Shown here one piece after another: positions 40,703 through 43,015 of a stretch of DNA of 43,015 nt. The stretch's first letter is position 1. Each line of letters opens with the position of its first letter. The stretch is from positions 1 through 43,015 of the forward strand of contig JAJCYQ010000055.1 of the NCBI GenBank assembly GCA_029262835.1, in the 5' to 3' direction. The notes beneath the pieces are model-generated. The model saw only the letters and a list, made by a program, of their open reading frames with translations, did no database searches and was not told the DNA's origin. Source of the DNA: Bacteroidota bacterium (GTDB lineage: Bacteria > Bacteroidota > Rhodothermia > Rhodothermales > UBA10348). The position numbers and the translations under genes are program-made.

Positions 40703-41200
40703 ATGAAGCCGGAATGTGTAGAAATCAGGCCCTCTCGCCCTGGAGAAGCGGCCCGTATCAGCGAAATCGCCATGCTCTCGAAGGCCATGCATGGCTATTC
40801 GCCAGACTTTATGGAGCGGTGTCGGGCTGAACTGACCTACTCCGAGCATGACCTGAGCTCCGATGGCATGTCCTTTCTCGTGGCCGATTTCGATCGCGTT
40901 GTTATCGGATTTGGGGCGCTCATGTTAGGAGAGAAACCAGAATGCGAGCTCGAGGCGCTATTCATCCACCCTGATTACGTCAGGAATGGACTCGGTGAGA
41001 AACTTTTCACCGCTCTGTCCCGGATAGCTATCCAACGTGCGTACACGATCATGTATATTCAGAGCGATCCCGGAGCCGCCGCGTTTTACGAGCGTGTCGG
41101 AGCGAGTTATGTGCGGCAATCGCCGTCGGGCAGTATACCGGGGCGGACTTTACCCGTTTACAGAATGGAACTGGAACATATCACCCCATTACCGACATGA
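40703..41200 (+). CDS. GNAT-family N-acetyltransferase
   Basis: 165 residues. The GNAT core is readable: IRPSRPGEAARISEIAM (start), ELEALFIHPDYVRNGLGEKLF containing the acetyl-CoA loop (usually R-x-x-G-x-G/A, here VRNGLG), and AFYERVGA near the end. The acceptor substrate is unknown. Its TGA overlaps the ATG of the next gene (ATGA), suggesting co-translation. It follows the sialidase-like gene by 36 bp. Confidence 0.88.
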   Translation: MKPECVEIRPSRPGEAARISEIAMLSKAMHGYSPDFMERCRAELTYSEHDLSSDGMSFLVADFDRVVIGFGALMLGEKPECELEALFIHPDYVRNGLGEKLFTALSRIAIQRAYTIMYIQSDPGAAAFYERVGASYVRQSPSGSIPGRTLPVYRMELEHITPLPT

Positions 41201-41586
41201 TCACACGAAGGACATTCATGTTTCGCTTGAGCACGATAGCCACATCGTGGCTCTTGGCCATGCGAATACCAATCAAACCCAGAGAGGAACCCATGTACGG
41301 ACTTATCGCAAAAATGATAGCTGCACCCGGAAAGAGGGACGATCTCATAGATATCCTGCTGGAAGGAGTATCTGGCATGCCCGGCAATCTCAGCTACCAC
41401 GTCGCGAAGGATCTCGCAGACGAGAATGCACTGTGGATTACCGAAGTATGGGAATCCCGTGATCATCATGCGGCTTCGCTCTCCATGCCATCGGTAGCAA
41501 AGGCCATTGAGCAGGGTCGCCCTCTGATCGCAGGAATGGAAAACCGGGTGGAAACACTTCCCGTTGGTGGCAATGGACTTCCATAG
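41197..41586 (+). CDS. ABM-domain (antibiotic biosynthesis monooxygenase-like) protein
   Basis: 129 residues from ATG 41197. The core (MYGLIAKMIAAPGKRDDLIDILLEG, NLSYHVAKDLADENALWITEVWESRDHHAASL, PLIAGMENRVETLP) is a ferredoxin-like ABM/YgiN quinol monooxygenase domain. Two starts are possible: ATG 41197, which is coupled to the GNAT stop (ATGA) and adds a 32-residue leader with an RR-containing, Tat-like start (ITRRTFMFRLSTIATSW); or ATG 41293, at the usual family start, with AGAGGA just upstream. I give the longer one, with low certainty. Possible partner of the GNAT enzyme; substrate unknown. Confidence 0.8.
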   Translation: MITRRTFMFRLSTIATSWLLAMRIPIKPREEPMYGLIAKMIAAPGKRDDLIDILLEGVSGMPGNLSYHVAKDLADENALWITEVWESRDHHAASLSMPSVAKAIEQGRPLIAGMENRVETLPVGGNGLP

Positions 41587-41593
41587 CACAGAC

Positions 41594-42037
41594 TTACGCC
41601 ATTGACATACGAAAATAGACCACGCGTTCTGTCTCCTCGAATCCGAGCGCCTCATGGACAGCACGACTCGTTGTATTGACTAAGTCGGCGTCCGAGGCGA
41701 GCTCGGAAATGCCTCTTTCCAATGCCCAGGCGGAAACTGCTTGTACCAGACATCGAGCAATTCCTGTTCGTCGAACGTGTGGCTCGACGTAGATGGCCTC
41801 AAGAAACGCTACCGGGGAAGTCTCCGTGCCGTTGACGTATTCGGAACGGATGGAGACTTCGGTGAAGCCTACGGGATTGCCCCTAACGTCCAGGAAGAAA
41901 AATTGGGCGAACTTGGACGGTTTTCTGAGGAATTGTTTCACCTCGGATCGATGTCGTGCGTCCGTGCAATCCGGCCAGAGTTTTTTTCGCAGATGTATCC
42001 AGGCGTCGGCATGAGTCTTTGATATCGGTACGACCAT
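41594..42037 (-). CDS. AAC(6')-like aminoglycoside N-acetyltransferase
   Basis: 147 residues, a single GNAT domain with the features of the aminoglycoside 6'-N-acetyltransferase group: DAWIHLRKKLWPDC and HRSEV near the start, then EVSIRSEYVNGTETSPVAFLEAIYV, the acetyl-CoA loop RRTGIA, and ALGFEETERVVYF at the end. Chromosomal relatives of this type exist in many environmental bacteria and may act on other amines, so resistance is a possibility and not a proven role. It is convergent with the ABM gene (7 bp between the stops). Confidence 0.85.
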   Translation of the reverse strand: MVVPISKTHADAWIHLRKKLWPDCTDARHRSEVKQFLRKPSKFAQFFFLDVRGNPVGFTEVSIRSEYVNGTETSPVAFLEAIYVEPHVRRTGIARCLVQAVSAWALERGISELASDADLVNTTSRAVHEALGFEETERVVYFRMSMA

Positions 42038-42073
42038 AATAGATGAGGATGCAATTTCAATTTACAGACTGGA

Positions 42074-43015
42074 TCATGGTTTTATGGTCGCGTCAGGACG
42101 AGAAGGTGACATTCGCCTGACCCACCTCCATATCCACATCGTCATCATCACGGCCGCAGCGCTGGCAACGCCTACAACAAGCCAGAACAGCAACGACATC
42201 AACATCTGTATTCGACCCGTAGCTGTCTGATAGGTGTTGTAGACGGAATCTTTCAGCCCTGTCCATATTCCGCCGACGGTCGATATCTGTGCCGTCGCGG
42301 GTGTGTTATCGACCATGGAAACCGGTTGGTTATCCCAGGTGCCGACGACGTAGTTGTGAATGACCGCATCGACGGTTGCCGTCTCACTGATCCACACTGT
42401 TTCGCTGCGCCCGTTGATGTCCCTGCGTGCTCGCCCACCGTGGAGTCGAGACAATTCGACCAAAAAATAGACGGGCTTATTGAACCATGTGCGTTCCGTA
42501 CCTGTAATTTCGCCTGGATCCAAAATGTCGGGCAGGTCTCCGGGCGATTCGATCAATGCTTTTTCAGATGAAGAGAGCGGATATCCCCATACATCCTCCG
42601 GGTTGTTGGATAATTGCTGATTACTCCCAGAGTCCCACAGCAGACCCGTACTATTGGCGCCATTTGGCCCGTTTCTGCCGTCCGTCCGCACCATGGCGGC
42701 CTCTACGACATGAGGGCCAAACAGCAGATCGGAAAGACGGTACCCCTGCTCCGTTAAACTGACGTTGGATGAATATATGGAGCGATCTGTTTTAGGCATG
42801 AGCCGAATAAGGACAGCAATTGGTCCATAACCCTCGTCACGCTCATCGCTGGTCAGCGTGCGGAACCGGGGGTCATCGGACGTTTTATGCAATACTTCGA
42901 TAGGAAGGTGCATATACCAGAGGCGGGCGTCCACGCGCTTGTCACCCGCCATAAAACTGTCGAGTCGCTCCCCTTCTCGAAACCGTGCACGGAGCTTTTC
43001 TATCCACAGCCCTCC
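42074..43015 (-). CDS. Unrecognised C-terminally membrane-anchored protein (runs off right edge)
   Basis: The frame is open from the right window edge to the stop at 42074, giving 313 residues; it continues as coding text (LWIEKLRARFREGERLDSF) above the first Met at 42952, so the real start lies outside the window. The visible part has no motif I recognise. It is a soluble-looking region of about 260 residues, then one clear hydrophobic segment (LLFWLVVGVASAAAVMMTMW) and a short basic tail (WRWVRRMSPSRPD), giving a C-terminal membrane anchor. The AAC(6')-like gene is 36 bp downstream on the same strand. Confidence 0.75.
   Translation of the reverse strand, partial: GGLWIEKLRARFREGERLDSFMAGDKRVDARLWYMHLPIEVLHKTSDDPRFRTLTSDERDEGYGPIAVLIRLMPKTDRSIYSSNVSLTEQGYRLSDLLFGPHVVEAAMVRTDGRNGPNGANSTGLLWDSGSNQQLSNNPEDVWGYPLSSSEKALIESPGDLPDILDPGEITGTERTWFNKPVYFLVELSRLHGGRARRDINGRSETVWISETATVDAVIHNYVVGTWDNQPVSMVDNTPATAQISTVGGIWTGLKDSVYNTYQTATGRIQMLMSLLFWLVVGVASAAAVMMTMWIWRWVRRMSPSRPDATIKP

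Overview
The window is high-GC bacterial DNA that most resembles a Rhodothermota/Bacteroidota-type organism. The evidence is two proteins with C-terminal type IX secretion (T9SS) sorting domains, one carrying the classic LDQNYPNPF motif. There are also several PadR plus FtsX-like permease pairs with permease-prefix domains, a secreted PD40/amidohydrolase fusion, and very few Shine-Dalgarno sequences. No tRNA, rRNA, CRISPR array, integrase or complete insertion sequence is visible, and no gene-free stretch exceeds about 200 bp.

Layout. 1-1961 (minus): the N-terminal part of phosphopentomutase (deoB) cut by the window edge, behind a membrane protein with a degenerate GGDEF-like domain. 2120-8806: a 2228-residue T9SS-exported adhesin-like protein (Asp/Gly tract, three SdrD_B-like and three DUF11-like modules, beta-propeller, sorting domain), closed by a perfect 11-bp GC terminator. 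9004-11905: Pif1-like helicase, RDD membrane protein, CFA-synthase-like methyltransferase. 12112-15529: an accessory patch with an orphan MNT nucleotidyltransferase, a TetR regulator with a palindrome inside its promoter, two AhpD/CMD paralogues (one with both cysteines changed to serine) separated by a hairpin-rich 145-bp element, and a RelE/RHH toxin-antitoxin operon abutting a truncated beta-propeller gene. 15662-21357: secreted PD40-amidohydrolase, glycine-zipper peptide, ArsR-SRPBCC operon, VOC-family remnant, orphan KilA-N protein.

21519-36790: secreted hydrolases (three alpha/beta-hydrolase esterases, an HExxH protein, an amidohydrolase lipoprotein) interleaved with three PadR-permease operons. 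All three operons have the same ATGA stop/start overlap. Export or envelope-stress functions regulated by PadR are plausible, but no ABC ATPase lies in the window.

36748-43015: a decaying ankyrin gene, an MFS exporter divergent from a TetR regulator, a sialidase-like lipoprotein, a GNAT/ABM pair, an AAC(6')-like acetyltransferase, and an unrecognised membrane-anchored protein cut by the right edge.

No single new system stands out. The strongest leads are local: the CMD paralogue with a double Cys-to-Ser change next to a hairpin element, the CFA-like enzyme lacking bicarbonate ligands, the nested domain insertion in the giant protein, and several operator palindromes placed inside promoters. 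All domain calls were made by eye from translated sequence.
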